The notes under the pieces: model-generated | What the model saw: the letters and a program-made list of their open reading frames with translations, nothing else | The model's database searches: none | Told to the model about the DNA's origin: nothing | Made by a program: the position numbers and the translations under genes | Part shown: in pieces, positions 25,299-34,547 of the stretch | Position numbering within the stretch: position 1 is the first letter of the stretch | Layout of the letters: each line of letters opens with the position of its first letter | From: Gemmatimonadota bacterium | GTDB taxonomy: Bacteria > Gemmatimonadota > Gemmatimonadetes > Longimicrobiales > Gaopeijiaceae | Reading direction: 5' to 3' | Assembly (NCBI GenBank): GCA_024638305.1 | Contig: JAHEKN010000003.1 | Coordinates: 1-60,993 of the forward strand | Length of the DNA: 60,993 nucleotides

Positions 25299-26615
25299 AT
25301 GATGCGATTCCTCCTCCCCTCGCTGGTCGGCGTCCTGATGTTCCTGACGCCGATCCCCACGGAGGCCGGAGCCAACATCGGGATCGGCATCCTGTCCGAC
25401 TGGACCGTCGAGCTCCTGGGCGACGCGCTCCCATGGATCGTCGTGGGCGTCGTCTGCTTGTCCGCGGTGCTGTCGATTTACGGCTCGCGTTTTCGGACGG
25501 AGTGGGGCGACGCCAAAGAGGGGCTCGGTCGCATCCTCGTCGTCGGGCCCCTCCAGTTGGGCGTACGGGTCCTGGGGGCGGTGCTCGGCCTGATGGTCGT
25601 GCTGCAAATGGGCCCGGAGTGGATCACGTCCCCCGACACCGGCGGCGTGATTCTCGGCGATTTGCTCACCGTGATCTTCGTGCTGTTCCTGTTCGCTTCG
25701 GTGCTGCTGCCGTTCCTGACGGACTTTGGGCTGATGGAGTTCATCGGGACCTTGGCCCGGCCGCTCTTTCGCCCGCTCTTCCGACTACCCGGCCGGGGCG
25801 CTGTCGACGGTGCCGCCTCCTGGTTCGGGTCCGCCGTGGTGGGAGTCATCATCACGACCAGGCAATACGAAGAGGGGTACTACACCAAGCGCGAGGCGGC
25901 CGCGATGGCCACCAACTTCTCGGTGGTGTCGGTGGCCTTCGCCGTCATCGTCATCAACTTCGTGGAGCTCGGCGCGTACTTTCTGCACTTCTATGGCGCG
26001 GTCCTGGTGAGCGGGATGGCCGCGGCCATCATCATGCCACGCATTCCCCCACTCTCGCGCAAGCCGGACGACTACTACGTCCCGCGGCCCGATCTGAACG
26101 AAAGTGCGCCGGAAGGCCAGAGCGCGATCTCCTGGGGTCTCGACAGGGCCAAGGAACGGGCCGCCGACATGCCGCCCGTCCGCACGATGGCACGACAGAG
26201 CCTCTTCACCACGTTCGACATCTGGTTCGCGCTCGCGCCGATCGTGATGGTGATCGGAACTGTGGCGCTCGTGGTGGCCAACTACACGCCCGTATTCGCT
26301 TGGCTTTCCTTCCCGTTCGTGCCGTTTCTCCAGCTTCTCCAGCTTCCCGAGGCCGCCGCGGCCGCACCCGCGTTCCTGGTCGGCTTCGCCGATCAGTTCC
26401 TGCCGGTCATCCTGGGGCAGGCCATCGACAGCGAGCTGACACGCTTCGTCATCGGGTGCGCGTCGGTCACGCAGCTCATCTACATGTCCGAGGTGGGCGC
26501 GCTGCTGCTCAAGTCGAAGCTCTCGATCAACATGGGCGACCTGTTCGCCATCTTCCTGCTCAGGACGCTGATCACGGTCCCGATCTGCGCGGTGATCGGG
26601 CATCTGATCTTCTGA
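25299..26615 (+). CDS. YjiH-like membrane protein with nucleoside-recognition (Gate) domain
   Basis: 438 residues, ATG at 25299 with a second ATG at 25302. About ten hydrophobic segments. GTLARPLFRPLFRLPGRGAVDGAASWFGSAVVGVIITTRQYEEGYYTKREAAAMATNFS is the Gate motif shared by YjiH, SpoVM-type spore-maturation proteins and nucleoside transporters. A repeat-like second half (FLVGFADQFLPVILGQAID, FVIGCASVTQLIYMSEVGALLLKSKL) mirrors it. YjiH proteins are presumed transporters of unknown substrate. Single gene; the strong terminator follows within 70 bp. Confidence 0.82.
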   Translation: MMRFLLPSLVGVLMFLTPIPTEAGANIGIGILSDWTVELLGDALPWIVVGVVCLSAVLSIYGSRFRTEWGDAKEGLGRILVVGPLQLGVRVLGAVLGLMVVLQMGPEWITSPDTGGVILGDLLTVIFVLFLFASVLLPFLTDFGLMEFIGTLARPLFRPLFRLPGRGAVDGAASWFGSAVVGVIITTRQYEEGYYTKREAAAMATNFSVVSVAFAVIVINFVELGAYFLHFYGAVLVSGMAAAIIMPRIPPLSRKPDDYYVPRPDLNESAPEGQSAISWGLDRAKERAADMPPVRTMARQSLFTTFDIWFALAPIVMVIGTVALVVANYTPVFAWLSFPFVPFLQLLQLPEAAAAAPAFLVGFADQFLPVILGQAIDSELTRFVIGCASVTQLIYMSEVGALLLKSKLSINMGDLFAIFLLRTLITVPICAVIGHLIF

Positions 26616-26656
26616 GGCTTCCCCGCCCCGAGGCAGCGCCCGGGCCATGGACGCGA

Positions 26657-26686
26657 AAGCGCCCCGACCGTGAGGCCGGGGCGCTT
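26657..26686. terminator. Bidirectional hairpin terminator
   Basis: AAGCGCCCCG-A-CC GTGA GG-C-CGGGGCGCTT forms a 12-bp stem with one mismatch and a GTGA loop. It carries short A and T runs on its flanks and lies between the convergent YjiH and TonB-receptor genes. Confidence 0.8.
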
Positions 26687-26709
26687 CCCTGGCTGGTTAG
26701 GACCGCACC

Positions 26710-29700
26710 TCAGTTGAACAGATACCTCAAGCCCAACTGGATCTGCCAGCGTGAGAAGATGGACGGGCTGTCCACGAACGTCTGGCGCACGCCGCTGAAG
26801 CTGAACACCGGCGTCCCGTCCGGATCGAAGCGCTCCAGCGCCAGGGGGCTGGTGGCCCGAGCGTCCGCCACCTGGCGGACCCCCCAGTCCGAGCTCAGCA
26901 AATTGAGCGCGTTCAGCACGTCCAACGTCACCTGGAACGTGCTCCGACGACCGCCGGTCTCCACCACCACGTCCTGCAGGACGCGCAGGTCCAGCGTCTG
27001 ATACCAGGGGTTCAGGAGCCCGAAGCGCTCCGCGATCTCGCCCCTGTGTGCCGATAGGTAGTCGTCCTGCTCGATGAACGCGTTGAGCGCCGTCCACTGA
27101 CCCGGATTCACCAGCCTGATGTCGCTCTGGTCGCGCGGGATGTAGATGAGGTCGTTGCCGCCGAACCCGTCCCCGTTCACGTCGCCCGAATAGGTAAACG
27201 AGTAGCGGTTGCCACCGGCGCCCCTGAACGTGTTGCCCTCGGCGGCCTCGAAGAAGAACCCGACGGTGGTGCGGAGCCGCTCCGACCAGCTCTGGGCATA
27301 CGATCCCACCAATGTGAACCGGTGGCGCTGCCCGAACTCGGCGTAGCTCAGGGCGGGGTTGTTGGGGTCGCCCTGGACCGGCTGCTCGGAGAACAGCACG
27401 CTGGCAATCTCCGTCGACTTGAGGTTGTTGCGGGCGTTGAGGAACGTGTAGGACCCTGAGAGCGCGTGACCCGCCTCCCAAGCTTTCCGGAGCTGGCCGG
27501 TGATCGTGTAGTTCCAGCCCTCGCTCACGTTGTCGATCACGAAGACGCCGTTCCCGAAACCCGCGTCGTTGAGCTCGTTGGCCCCGAACCCGCCGAAGTA
27601 CGGCCGTCCGTCCGGCAACGTGCGCACCGGGCGGACGAGATCGTAGTTGCGCATCACGATCGCGTTCATGTCACGGCCATAGATGAACTCCGCCGTGCCG
27701 ACGATCCCGCCCGCCAACGTATGGTCCACGGCCAGGTTGGTCTGCCATAGCTGCGGCCACTTGAAGTCGGGGACCATGGCGTTCAGGTCGAACGACGTCT
27801 GGAGCACGAAGTTGTCCGTGCCCGACCCCGGCCGCGGACCACTGGTGACCACGGGCGGGGATCCGATGTTGGGGTTGAAGCCGGGGTTGGAATACACGTT
27901 CCCGGCCCACACGAACGGAGGCCGACCCGTGAAGATCCCGGTGCCACCGCGGACCTGGGTGGATCGGTCCCCGTGCACGTCCCAATTGAAGCCGAGCCGG
28001 GGCGAGAAGAGCACCTCCGAGGCCATGGCGGCCTGGTCCACCGTGACCGGGTTGTCGTTCTCGTCCAGCAGGTTGAGCGCGGTCGAGTAGGGATTGGCCA
28101 CCGGGTCCGTGAAGTAGCGTGGGAAGTCCACGCGGATGCCGGCCGTGAGCGTGAAGTCGGGACTGGCCACGTACTCGTCCTGCACGTACACGCCGACCTG
28201 GCCGATCTTGAACTTCTCGCCCTTGTAGGGCCCGCTTCCGATCATCCCGTTCAGATCCATCTGATTGGGATTCGACGGATCCGTGGCCGCGAAGAAGTCG
28301 TCGAGCGAGAAGAACGTGGTCTCGGCGAACGGAAGTCCGAACAGTCCGTGCCGGAAGATGTTGAACGAGTTGAAGAAGTCGAACAGCTCGAAGTTGGCGC
28401 CGACTGTGACCGTATGCGGGCCGGTGAAGTACGAGAAGTTGTTGGTGAACTGCCACGTGTCGGTGTCCAGATTGTTCTCGATCGAGAAGGGCTCGTGCCC
28501 GACCGTCGTATAGGTCACCCCGCCCTCGCCGATCTCGAGCGTCGGGAAGGGGGTGCTGCGGGCGTCACGGAAATCCCTGGAGGAATTGAGGCTGGCGAAG
28601 AAGCGGTTCGACCAATTGTCGCCGCGGCTGTTTAGCTCGAGCCCGAACGAGTTGAGCTCGTTGTTGATGGTGTAACCCGCGTTCTGGAACGGCAGGCTGG
28701 ACTCGTTGGGCCCCCTGCCGGTTCCGAGGAAGCTCAAGACGAACGGATGGGGCGGCAGGTCGCGCGCCGCGTCCAGGTAGCTGTAGCGAACCATCAGGTT
28801 GTGGTTGGCGTTCACGTTCCAGTTGAGCTTGACCAGCAGCTTGTCGCTGTTCGTCTCGAACGTGTAGCCCTGCCACGGGCCGGTGTCGTACCCGTAGGCC
28901 TGCATCATCCGGTCGCGGATGGACTGCATGACGGAGGTCTGGACCCGCGACTCCCCGAACCGGGGAGCGCCCGAGCTGGACACGTAGTTGGTCCCGGGAT
29001 CCTCCCGCCTCTCGATCTCGCCGCTCACGAAGATGAAGAGCTTGTCGCGGCTGAGCGGACCGCCGAGGCTGAACCCCGTCTGGTTCTTGCTGGACTCGAG
29101 CGCGGGAACGTCCACACCGCTCACCGTGTTGCCCTGCAGCCCGTCGTTGCGGAGGAACGAGTAGAGCGACCCCGACCACTCGTTGGTGCCGCTTTTGGTT
29201 ACGGTGTTCACACTTCCACCCGTGAATCCGCTCTGACGCACATCGAACGGCGCGATGGCCACGTGCACTTGATCGATCGCGTCGAAGGGGATGGGCTCCG
29301 AATCGGTCTGCCCTCCCGGCGCCGGGTCGTCGAGGCCGAAGGTGTTGTTCGCGTACGTGCCGTCGACGCTGATGCTGTTGTAGAGCCAGTTGCGGCCGCC
29401 GAAGGCGTAGTTGCCGTCGTTCCGGGGATCGGTACGCGCCAGATCGCGCACGCTCCGCTTGATGGACGGCAGCGTATTGATCGCATCGCGCGAGATGATC
29501 GTCTGCGCGCCGGTCCGGTCCGCGTTCATGATCACGTCCTGGACGGCGCTCACGATCAGCTCGTCGAGCACGATGGCCTGGATGTTCAGATCGAAGTCGA
29601 CCCTCGAGTTCTGGCCGAGGCTGAGGAAGACGTCCGTCTCCTCGCCATCCTCGAATCCGATCATCGTTGCCGTGACTCTGTACGGTCCCCCGACCCGCAT

Positions 29701-29964
29701 GTTGGGGATCGTGAAGACGCCTCCCTCGCGGGAGATCGTCTGGTAGCTGGTTCCGCTGGGAAGGTGGACCGCGGTGATGCCCGCGCCCACGATGGGCTGG
29801 CCGGCCGCCTCGCGGATGATGCCCTGGACGCCCGCTGTGGTGACGCCCTGTCCAAGAAGAGAGCCGCCCGAGCCGAGTGTTACGGCCAGAGCGGCAAAAA
29901 GCGCCTTCGCTGAGAGCCTCGCGAGTCGTTTCCGGCGCGGCTCCGATCCCCTGCATCCGGTCAT
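26710..29964 (-). CDS. TonB-dependent outer-membrane receptor with N-terminal carboxypeptidase-regulatory-like domain (Oar-like)
   Basis: 1084 residues. ATG behind GGGGAGGAGG; a long basic signal ends near LLGQG. Residues ~42-125 (TAGVQGIIREAAGQPIVGAGITA ... GGPYRVTATMIGFED) are a CarboxypepD_reg-like domain. The plug follows (LDELIVSA, INTLPSIKRSVRDLART, FDAIDQVHVAIAPFDVRQSGFTGGSVNTVTKSG), then a barrel of more than 700 residues rich in aromatic girdles. The C-terminus WQIQLGLRYLFN ends in Phe-Asn, an aromatic-near-end Bam signal. Oar-like receptors import large or poorly soluble substrates or export cargo, energised by TonB. No TonB box could be defined. Stands alone, so substrate is open. 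Confidence 0.9.
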   Translation of the reverse strand: MTGCRGSEPRRKRLARLSAKALFAALAVTLGSGGSLLGQGVTTAGVQGIIREAAGQPIVGAGITAVHLPSGTSYQTISREGGVFTIPNMRVGGPYRVTATMIGFEDGEETDVFLSLGQNSRVDFDLNIQAIVLDELIVSAVQDVIMNADRTGAQTIISRDAINTLPSIKRSVRDLARTDPRNDGNYAFGGRNWLYNSISVDGTYANNTFGLDDPAPGGQTDSEPIPFDAIDQVHVAIAPFDVRQSGFTGGSVNTVTKSGTNEWSGSLYSFLRNDGLQGNTVSGVDVPALESSKNQTGFSLGGPLSRDKLFIFVSGEIERREDPGTNYVSSSGAPRFGESRVQTSVMQSIRDRMMQAYGYDTGPWQGYTFETNSDKLLVKLNWNVNANHNLMVRYSYLDAARDLPPHPFVLSFLGTGRGPNESSLPFQNAGYTINNELNSFGLELNSRGDNWSNRFFASLNSSRDFRDARSTPFPTLEIGEGGVTYTTVGHEPFSIENNLDTDTWQFTNNFSYFTGPHTVTVGANFELFDFFNSFNIFRHGLFGLPFAETTFFSLDDFFAATDPSNPNQMDLNGMIGSGPYKGEKFKIGQVGVYVQDEYVASPDFTLTAGIRVDFPRYFTDPVANPYSTALNLLDENDNPVTVDQAAMASEVLFSPRLGFNWDVHGDRSTQVRGGTGIFTGRPPFVWAGNVYSNPGFNPNIGSPPVVTSGPRPGSGTDNFVLQTSFDLNAMVPDFKWPQLWQTNLAVDHTLAGGIVGTAEFIYGRDMNAIVMRNYDLVRPVRTLPDGRPYFGGFGANELNDAGFGNGVFVIDNVSEGWNYTITGQLRKAWEAGHALSGSYTFLNARNNLKSTEIASVLFSEQPVQGDPNNPALSYAEFGQRHRFTLVGSYAQSWSERLRTTVGFFFEAAEGNTFRGAGGNRYSFTYSGDVNGDGFGGNDLIYIPRDQSDIRLVNPGQWTALNAFIEQDDYLSAHRGEIAERFGLLNPWYQTLDLRVLQDVVVETGGRRSTFQVTLDVLNALNLLSSDWGVRQVADARATSPLALERFDPDGTPVFSFSGVRQTFVDSPSIFSRWQIQLGLRYLFN

Positions 29965-30076
29965 TGCCTCCTCCCCTGTGTTGGCGCGGCGCGTGAGCGG
30001 GATTGGATGATCCGTTCCGGGAGCGCGGACGGCAAGGTAGGGGTGGGACCTGGGGCGCCGGAGGGCCGCCTGGCCG

Positions 30077-31786
30077 TCAGCTTCCGGACCCAGAAACGAG
30101 CGAGCCCGAGGCCTCCCCGTCCAGGAACTCGGGACGAGTATCCGTCATCTCCCAGCGGGTGACGCTCAGCGGAATCACCCCGGTGTCGAAAACCTCGTCG
30201 AAGAAGCGACCGATCGTGAACCCGTTCCCGAGTTGGATGGCGCGCTCCGCCATGAGCTCCTCGAGCTGGATCTTCCCCGACAGATAGCTCGTTCCGTAGC
30301 CCGGCTGCCGCAGGTAGAGGTGTTGCTCGTTCCGGACCAGGTCACCGTCGGGGAGCCAGCCTCGGGGCGTCCAATCCGTGGCGTGCTGGACCGCCTCCTC
30401 CATGGTGAACTCGTTGCCGTGCAGGTAGAGCCCACTCAGCGCCCGCGCCGCCCGCTGGGCCACCATGATCCAGATCAGCTCGCGCGTGCGCGACCGTTCG
30501 TCGAACAGGCCAGCGTGCATGAACATCTCCTCCACCGCGGTGGCCAAGCCCTCCGAACGGTGGTCGAAGATGTTGTACAGCGACGGCACCGCCCGGACGG
30601 GGCTCGGGTGCGGATCCTCCCGCATGCGCGCCAGCTCGATCCAGTGGTGCATGTGGGTGCGCATGGCCAGCGGATCGCGGTAGGTGACCTCGCTGAAGAA
30701 GTTCCGGATCTCTCCGGGTTCCGCCGGCGTGAAGCTGCCATTTACGGCCCGGAGCGCCGGGTCCATCCAGTCGCGGATCTCGTGGATCTCCTCCGCCTCG
30801 AGAAACGCCATGTACTCAGTGACCGCCTCGTTCAGCCTGCGGTCGTACTCTTCCGGGCTGGCAATCCGCTCTAGCTGCGGGAGATGCCGGTTGCGATTCT
30901 CCTCGAGGCGGAGGGACGAGTGCGAGCGCACCAGCTCCCGCCGCATGAGGGTTACGAGCTCCTCCCAGGAGTACGGGACCAGGTGGACGTTGCGCATGTA
31001 CCACGTGTAGTTGTCCTTCCCGATGCCCGACGGCCCGGTCCTCGAGGGCGCCTCCGCCCGCAGCCACTCTAGGAACGCGTCGGTCGCCGCACGGGCGTCC
31101 GCGATCGCCTGCTCCAGAGTGGCGCTCGTGCCAGCGACCTGTCCCGCGAGGGCCTCCAGGTCGCGGCCCTGCCCCGCGAACGATCGAAACCCCGCCATCC
31201 AGAGGTCCTGAGCGTCGCCGGTGAGGTTGTCCCGCGCCTGGTCCAGCAGCGCCGGGATCGCGCCGATACTCTCCGCGAGCTCTGCCGCGTCCCCGGCGGA
31301 GAGCGGATAGTCGTACGTCCAGGTGTCGATCCATCCGTGGATGACCGGTCCCTCGTGCGCCGGGACGTCACTCTCCGCAGCGTAGATCGAGACGTAGAAC
31401 GCGGGATCACGCGCCCAGGGACGACGCACCCGGTGGTCGAAATCGAGCCCGTTCATCTCGGCCCGGACCAGGTGCCAGTCCACCTGCTCGGGGACACTCC
31501 AGCCACCCGGCTGCAGCGCCCGGAGCCGAGCTTGCCACGTCGGTAACTCGGCGTGCTGCGCCGCCATGGCCGCCGCCGTATAGTCGGGAACGCCATCCAC
31601 GAATGCTGGACGCTCGAACGCGCGCCATTCTTCGAAGAGCTGCACGAGGTCGGCGTGCGTGCCCGGGGGCGCGGAAGTGAGCGCCGGCGCGTCCGATCCT
31701 CCACCCGTGCACGCAATCAACCCGGTCATGAGGACGATCGCGGCGACCCGCGCGCAGGCGCCCCGGCTTGGCAGTGGACAACCCAT
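30077..31786 (-). CDS. DUF885-family peptidase-like lipoprotein
   Basis: 569 residues from ATG 31786, which has GGAGG six bases upstream. Lipoprotein signal with LMTGLIAC as lipobox. The helical DUF885 fold is recognisable at the C-terminus: SEGLATAVEEMFMHAGLFD, LIWIMVAQRAARALSGLYLHGNEF and QPGYGTSYLSGKIQLEEL. The latter corresponds to the conserved Gly-rich helix start before the end of the family. The HHLQ-type metal motif seen in many DUF885 members is not evident here, so catalytic activity is uncertain. Proposed role: periplasmic peptide or ester cleavage. Located 112 bp downstream of the TonB receptor start on the same strand; the order DUF885 then receptor could form a unit. Confidence 0.78.
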   Translation of the reverse strand: MGCPLPSRGACARVAAIVLMTGLIACTGGGSDAPALTSAPPGTHADLVQLFEEWRAFERPAFVDGVPDYTAAAMAAQHAELPTWQARLRALQPGGWSVPEQVDWHLVRAEMNGLDFDHRVRRPWARDPAFYVSIYAAESDVPAHEGPVIHGWIDTWTYDYPLSAGDAAELAESIGAIPALLDQARDNLTGDAQDLWMAGFRSFAGQGRDLEALAGQVAGTSATLEQAIADARAATDAFLEWLRAEAPSRTGPSGIGKDNYTWYMRNVHLVPYSWEELVTLMRRELVRSHSSLRLEENRNRHLPQLERIASPEEYDRRLNEAVTEYMAFLEAEEIHEIRDWMDPALRAVNGSFTPAEPGEIRNFFSEVTYRDPLAMRTHMHHWIELARMREDPHPSPVRAVPSLYNIFDHRSEGLATAVEEMFMHAGLFDERSRTRELIWIMVAQRAARALSGLYLHGNEFTMEEAVQHATDWTPRGWLPDGDLVRNEQHLYLRQPGYGTSYLSGKIQLEELMAERAIQLGNGFTIGRFFDEVFDTGVIPLSVTRWEMTDTRPEFLDGEASGSLVSGSGS

Positions 31787-31903
31787 TGACGACCTCCGAT
31801 CACGCGCGCCGGGAACTGGGCTCCCGGTGGGGAATCTCGACTTCGGGTCGTCCAGGGTAGAGGTCACGCCGCCGGCGCGGCAAGACCGCCGGGCCGGTTC
31901 TTC

Positions 31904-32293
31904 CTACGCGACCCGTCTCTCCCAGTCCCAAGGGGCGCGTTGGGACAGCGCCTCGTCCAGGATCGGGGCCACCTCCGCGACACGGAGCGGAAGCACCAGT
32001 ACGCCCGCGGCACCGCAGTCCTCGGTATGATCCAAGAGCGGGTCGCCGGCGTCGGCGACCACGACCACGGGCGCCCACCCCGCCAGCTCCGAAAGGACCG
32101 GAACGAGCCGTAGGCCGTTCTGGCCGGGCAACACGACGGCCACGAGAATCAAGTCGTAGGGACGCGACCGGAGCGCGGCACGGGCTCGGTCCGCATCGCC
32201 TGCGAACGTCACAGCATGGCCGAGGCCCGCGAGCATGTCCCCGAGTCCACGCCTGACCACTTCCTCCGGATGGACCAGCAGCACCTTCGCCAT
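31904..32293 (-). CDS. Stand-alone response-regulator receiver domain lacking the phosphorylation residues
   Basis: 129 residues, only a CheY-like fold: AKVLLVHPEEVVRRGLGDMLAGLG, DLILVAVVLPGQNGLRLVPVLSEL, WAPVVVVADAGD, GAAGVLVLPLRVAEVAPIL. The alignment is unambiguous through the xLPGxNGL turn, yet the phospho-acceptor Asp (normally LVDVxLPG) is Ala. The acidic pair after strand 1 is His-Pro-Glu, and the conserved Lys (FLxKP) is Leu in VLVLPL. The protein therefore cannot be regulated by Asp phosphorylation in the standard way and is probably a pseudo-receiver used for protein-protein contacts. ATG start behind GGAGGAAG. No kinase is nearby. Confidence 0.82.
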   Translation of the reverse strand: MAKVLLVHPEEVVRRGLGDMLAGLGHAVTFAGDADRARAALRSRPYDLILVAVVLPGQNGLRLVPVLSELAGWAPVVVVADAGDPLLDHTEDCGAAGVLVLPLRVAEVAPILDEALSQRAPWDWERRVA

Positions 32294-32353
32294 CGTCTTC
32301 CTCCTCTTCGTCGTCCTGGTGCGAGGAGTCAGATGGCGTCCGGACCCCGAACG

Positions 32354-32719
32354 TTAAGTCGACTCGCGCTTGGTCCCCTTGAACGTCCCCGAGCCCAGCT
32401 CGCCGTACTGGCAGGTCCCCTCCATCGCATTCCCCTCGACAGTACCGGAAAACGAGATCTGGCCGGCCTGGCTGGTGAACTCCCAACGGAACTCCGAGCC
32501 CTCGATGCTACCGGACACCTGCTGGTCGCCGAGGACCCCCGTGTAGGTGCCGCTGATTCGGCCATCTGTCTGTGTCAGCACGAAGGTGGCGTCACCGCTC
32601 CCGGCGTCGAGCTGCACGCTCAAGATCCATGTGCCCGTGACATCCTGCGCGGCGAGGGGGCCGCTCGCTGCGAGCGCAAGGAGCAGCCCTGCAGCCAACG
32701 CGACGTTGAGTCTCTTCAT
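32354..32719 (-). CDS. Small secreted beta-rich protein (lipocalin/avidin-like sandwich), unknown function
   Basis: 121 residues from ATG 32719 with GGAGAGA upstream. Clear Sec signal MKRLNVALAAGLLLALAASGPLAAQ. The mature part is a run of short strands with Gly turns: DVTGTWILSVQL, GDATFVLTQTDGRISGTYTG, GDQQVSGSIEGSEFRWEF, GQISFSGTVEGNAMEGTC, GSGTFKGTK. This spacing resembles a small beta-barrel found in many Gram-negative secreted hypotheticals. A longer reading is rejected because it lacks a signal and overlaps the divergent amidohydrolase. The 199-bp gap to that gene has no other coding signal. Confidence 0.72.
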   Translation of the reverse strand: MKRLNVALAAGLLLALAASGPLAAQDVTGTWILSVQLDAGSGDATFVLTQTDGRISGTYTGVLGDQQVSGSIEGSEFRWEFTSQAGQISFSGTVEGNAMEGTCQYGELGSGTFKGTKREST

Positions 32720-32918
32720 AGTCTCTCCGGAGCCACAACCAACGGTTTGCGCGACGGTCGACTGGCGGAGCGGCATGGTACCTGGGCGTCCGGCTGGCCA
32801 CCACCCCCGACCGCCAGGGGCCGCTTGCCGCTCGGAGCGCCGACCAGCATCCTTGCGGTCCGATTCCCCGCCCGGGCGTCTCCAGCACCCCGGGCCGATG
32901 CTTGGAGGAAGACAGCAC

Positions 32919-34547
32919 ATGCGGAGAACCGCCCTTCGAGTAGCCGCGTTGACGCTACTCCCGGTCATGATCGCCGCTCCCGCGCCACTCGCGGGCCAAG
33001 ACCTCGACAACCTCAAGAACGAGGCGCTCGAAATGGTCGAGGCGCGCGCCAAGATGGTGCAGGAGATTGTCGACATGTTGTTCTCGTTCGGCGAGCTCGG
33101 CATGCAGGAGTTCGAAACCCAGCGCTATCTGACGGGGATCCTCGAGGAGAACGGGTTCCAGATCGAGCTGGGTGTGGCCGGCATGCCCAGCGCCTGGACG
33201 GCGCGCTGGGGATCCGGAAGTCCGGTGATCGCTCTGGGCTCCGACGTGGACGGCATCCCGCAGTCCAATCAGAAGCCGGGCGTGGGCTACCGCGACCCCA
33301 TCCTGTCGATGGCGCCGGGTCACGGCGAGGGGCACAACTCCGGACAAGCCGTGAACATCGTCGCGGCATTGGCCGTCAAGGAGATCATGGAGCGCGAGGG
33401 CATCTCCGGGACCCTGCTGATCTGGCCAGGCATCGCCGAGGAGCAGCTCGGTTCCAAGGCGTACATGGTGCGGGACGGTGTGTTCGACGGAGTGGACGTG
33501 AATCTGTTCACCCACGTCAGCAACAACTTCGGCATCAGTTGGGGGCAGAGCGGCGGCAATGCCCTCGTCTCCGCCATGTTCCGCTGGACCGGTGAGACCG
33601 CACACTCGGCGGGTTCGCCGTGGCGGGGGCGCTCTGCCCTGGACGCCGTGATGCTGCACGCCCAGGCCATGGAGTTCAAGCGCGAGCACCTGCAGCCTCC
33701 CTATCGCATCCACTACGTAATCGTGGACGGCGGAGACCAGCCCAACGTGGTGCCACAGACCGCGACCATCTGGTACTTCTTCCGGGAGCGGGATTACGAG
33801 CACGTGATGGAGATCTACGACCACGCCAAGCAGGCGGCGCAGGGCGCGGCGCTCATGACGGGGACCCAGATCGACACCATCATGACCATCGGGTCGGCGT
33901 GGGGCCGTCATTTCAGCAAGCCGGTGGCCGAGGCCACCTACGCCAACATCCAGCGCGTGGGCCTCCCGGAGTGGTCCGAAGCGGACCTGACGCTGGCTCG
34001 GGCGTTCCAGGAGGAGATGGGGCAGGAGCCCAGAGGACTCGCCACCGAGCTCTCCGATCTGGGCGGCCCGGTGGATCTGAGTCAGTCCCGAGGGGGCGGC
34101 TCGGACGACATCGGCGACATCTCGTGGAACATGCCGACGGTGACCATGCGATTCCCGGCCAACATGCCGGGCGGCCCCGGTCACAACTGGGCCAACGGCA
34201 TCGCCATGGCCACGCCCATAGCCCACAAAGGGGCGTTGGCGGGCGCCAAGGTGCAGGCGCTCACGTTGCTCGACCTGTTTCTCGAGCCCGATCTGGTCGA
34301 CGAAGCCTGGACGTACTTCAACGAGGTACAGACCAAAGACACCGAGTACACGCCCTTCATCACCGCGGACGACAAGCCGGCGATCTGGCTCAATGAGGAC
34401 ATCATGGCTCGCTGGCGCCCGCTGATGCGCGAGTACTACTACGATCCCACCCGCTTCGACACGTACCTCGAACAGCTCGGCATCGAGTATCCGACCGTAA
34501 GGAGCCGCCCCGTCAGCGAGGACGGCGCCCGCGAGGACGGTCGCTGA
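32919..34547 (+). CDS. Exported M20-family amidohydrolase (AbgB-like)
   Basis: 542 residues from ATG 32919 after TTGGAGGAAG. Sec signal RRTALRVAALTLLPVMIAAPAPLAG. The M20 di-zinc pattern is visible: ALGSDVDGIPQ (the usual HxD..P region, here SDVDGIP), GEGHNSGQAV in place of GHD, LIWPGIAEEQLGSKAYMVRDG with the catalytic Glu pair (Glu-Glu), and NNWANGIA-type closing with HNWANG. AHSAGSPWRGRSALDAVMLHAQAME belongs to the dimerisation domain. The nearest branch is p-aminobenzoyl-glutamate hydrolase subunit B, which cleaves amide bonds. The usual first His of the HxD motif appears replaced by Ser, so activity needs care. Export is unusual for AbgB. Its stop codon overlaps the proposed start of the cupredoxin gene. 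Confidence 0.82.
   Translation: MRRTALRVAALTLLPVMIAAPAPLAGQDLDNLKNEALEMVEARAKMVQEIVDMLFSFGELGMQEFETQRYLTGILEENGFQIELGVAGMPSAWTARWGSGSPVIALGSDVDGIPQSNQKPGVGYRDPILSMAPGHGEGHNSGQAVNIVAALAVKEIMEREGISGTLLIWPGIAEEQLGSKAYMVRDGVFDGVDVNLFTHVSNNFGISWGQSGGNALVSAMFRWTGETAHSAGSPWRGRSALDAVMLHAQAMEFKREHLQPPYRIHYVIVDGGDQPNVVPQTATIWYFFRERDYEHVMEIYDHAKQAAQGAALMTGTQIDTIMTIGSAWGRHFSKPVAEATYANIQRVGLPEWSEADLTLARAFQEEMGQEPRGLATELSDLGGPVDLSQSRGGGSDDIGDISWNMPTVTMRFPANMPGGPGHNWANGIAMATPIAHKGALAGAKVQALTLLDLFLEPDLVDEAWTYFNEVQTKDTEYTPFITADDKPAIWLNEDIMARWRPLMREYYYDPTRFDTYLEQLGIEYPTVRSRPVSEDGAREDGR
34533..34537 (+). promoter_or_regulatory. Ribosome binding site GAGGA supporting a CTG start
   Basis: GAGGA lies 6 bp upstream of CTG 34544, inside the end of the amidohydrolase gene. 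It supports CTG as the start of the cupredoxin because the next candidate (GTG 34574) would remove most of the lipoprotein signal. Confidence 0.45.
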
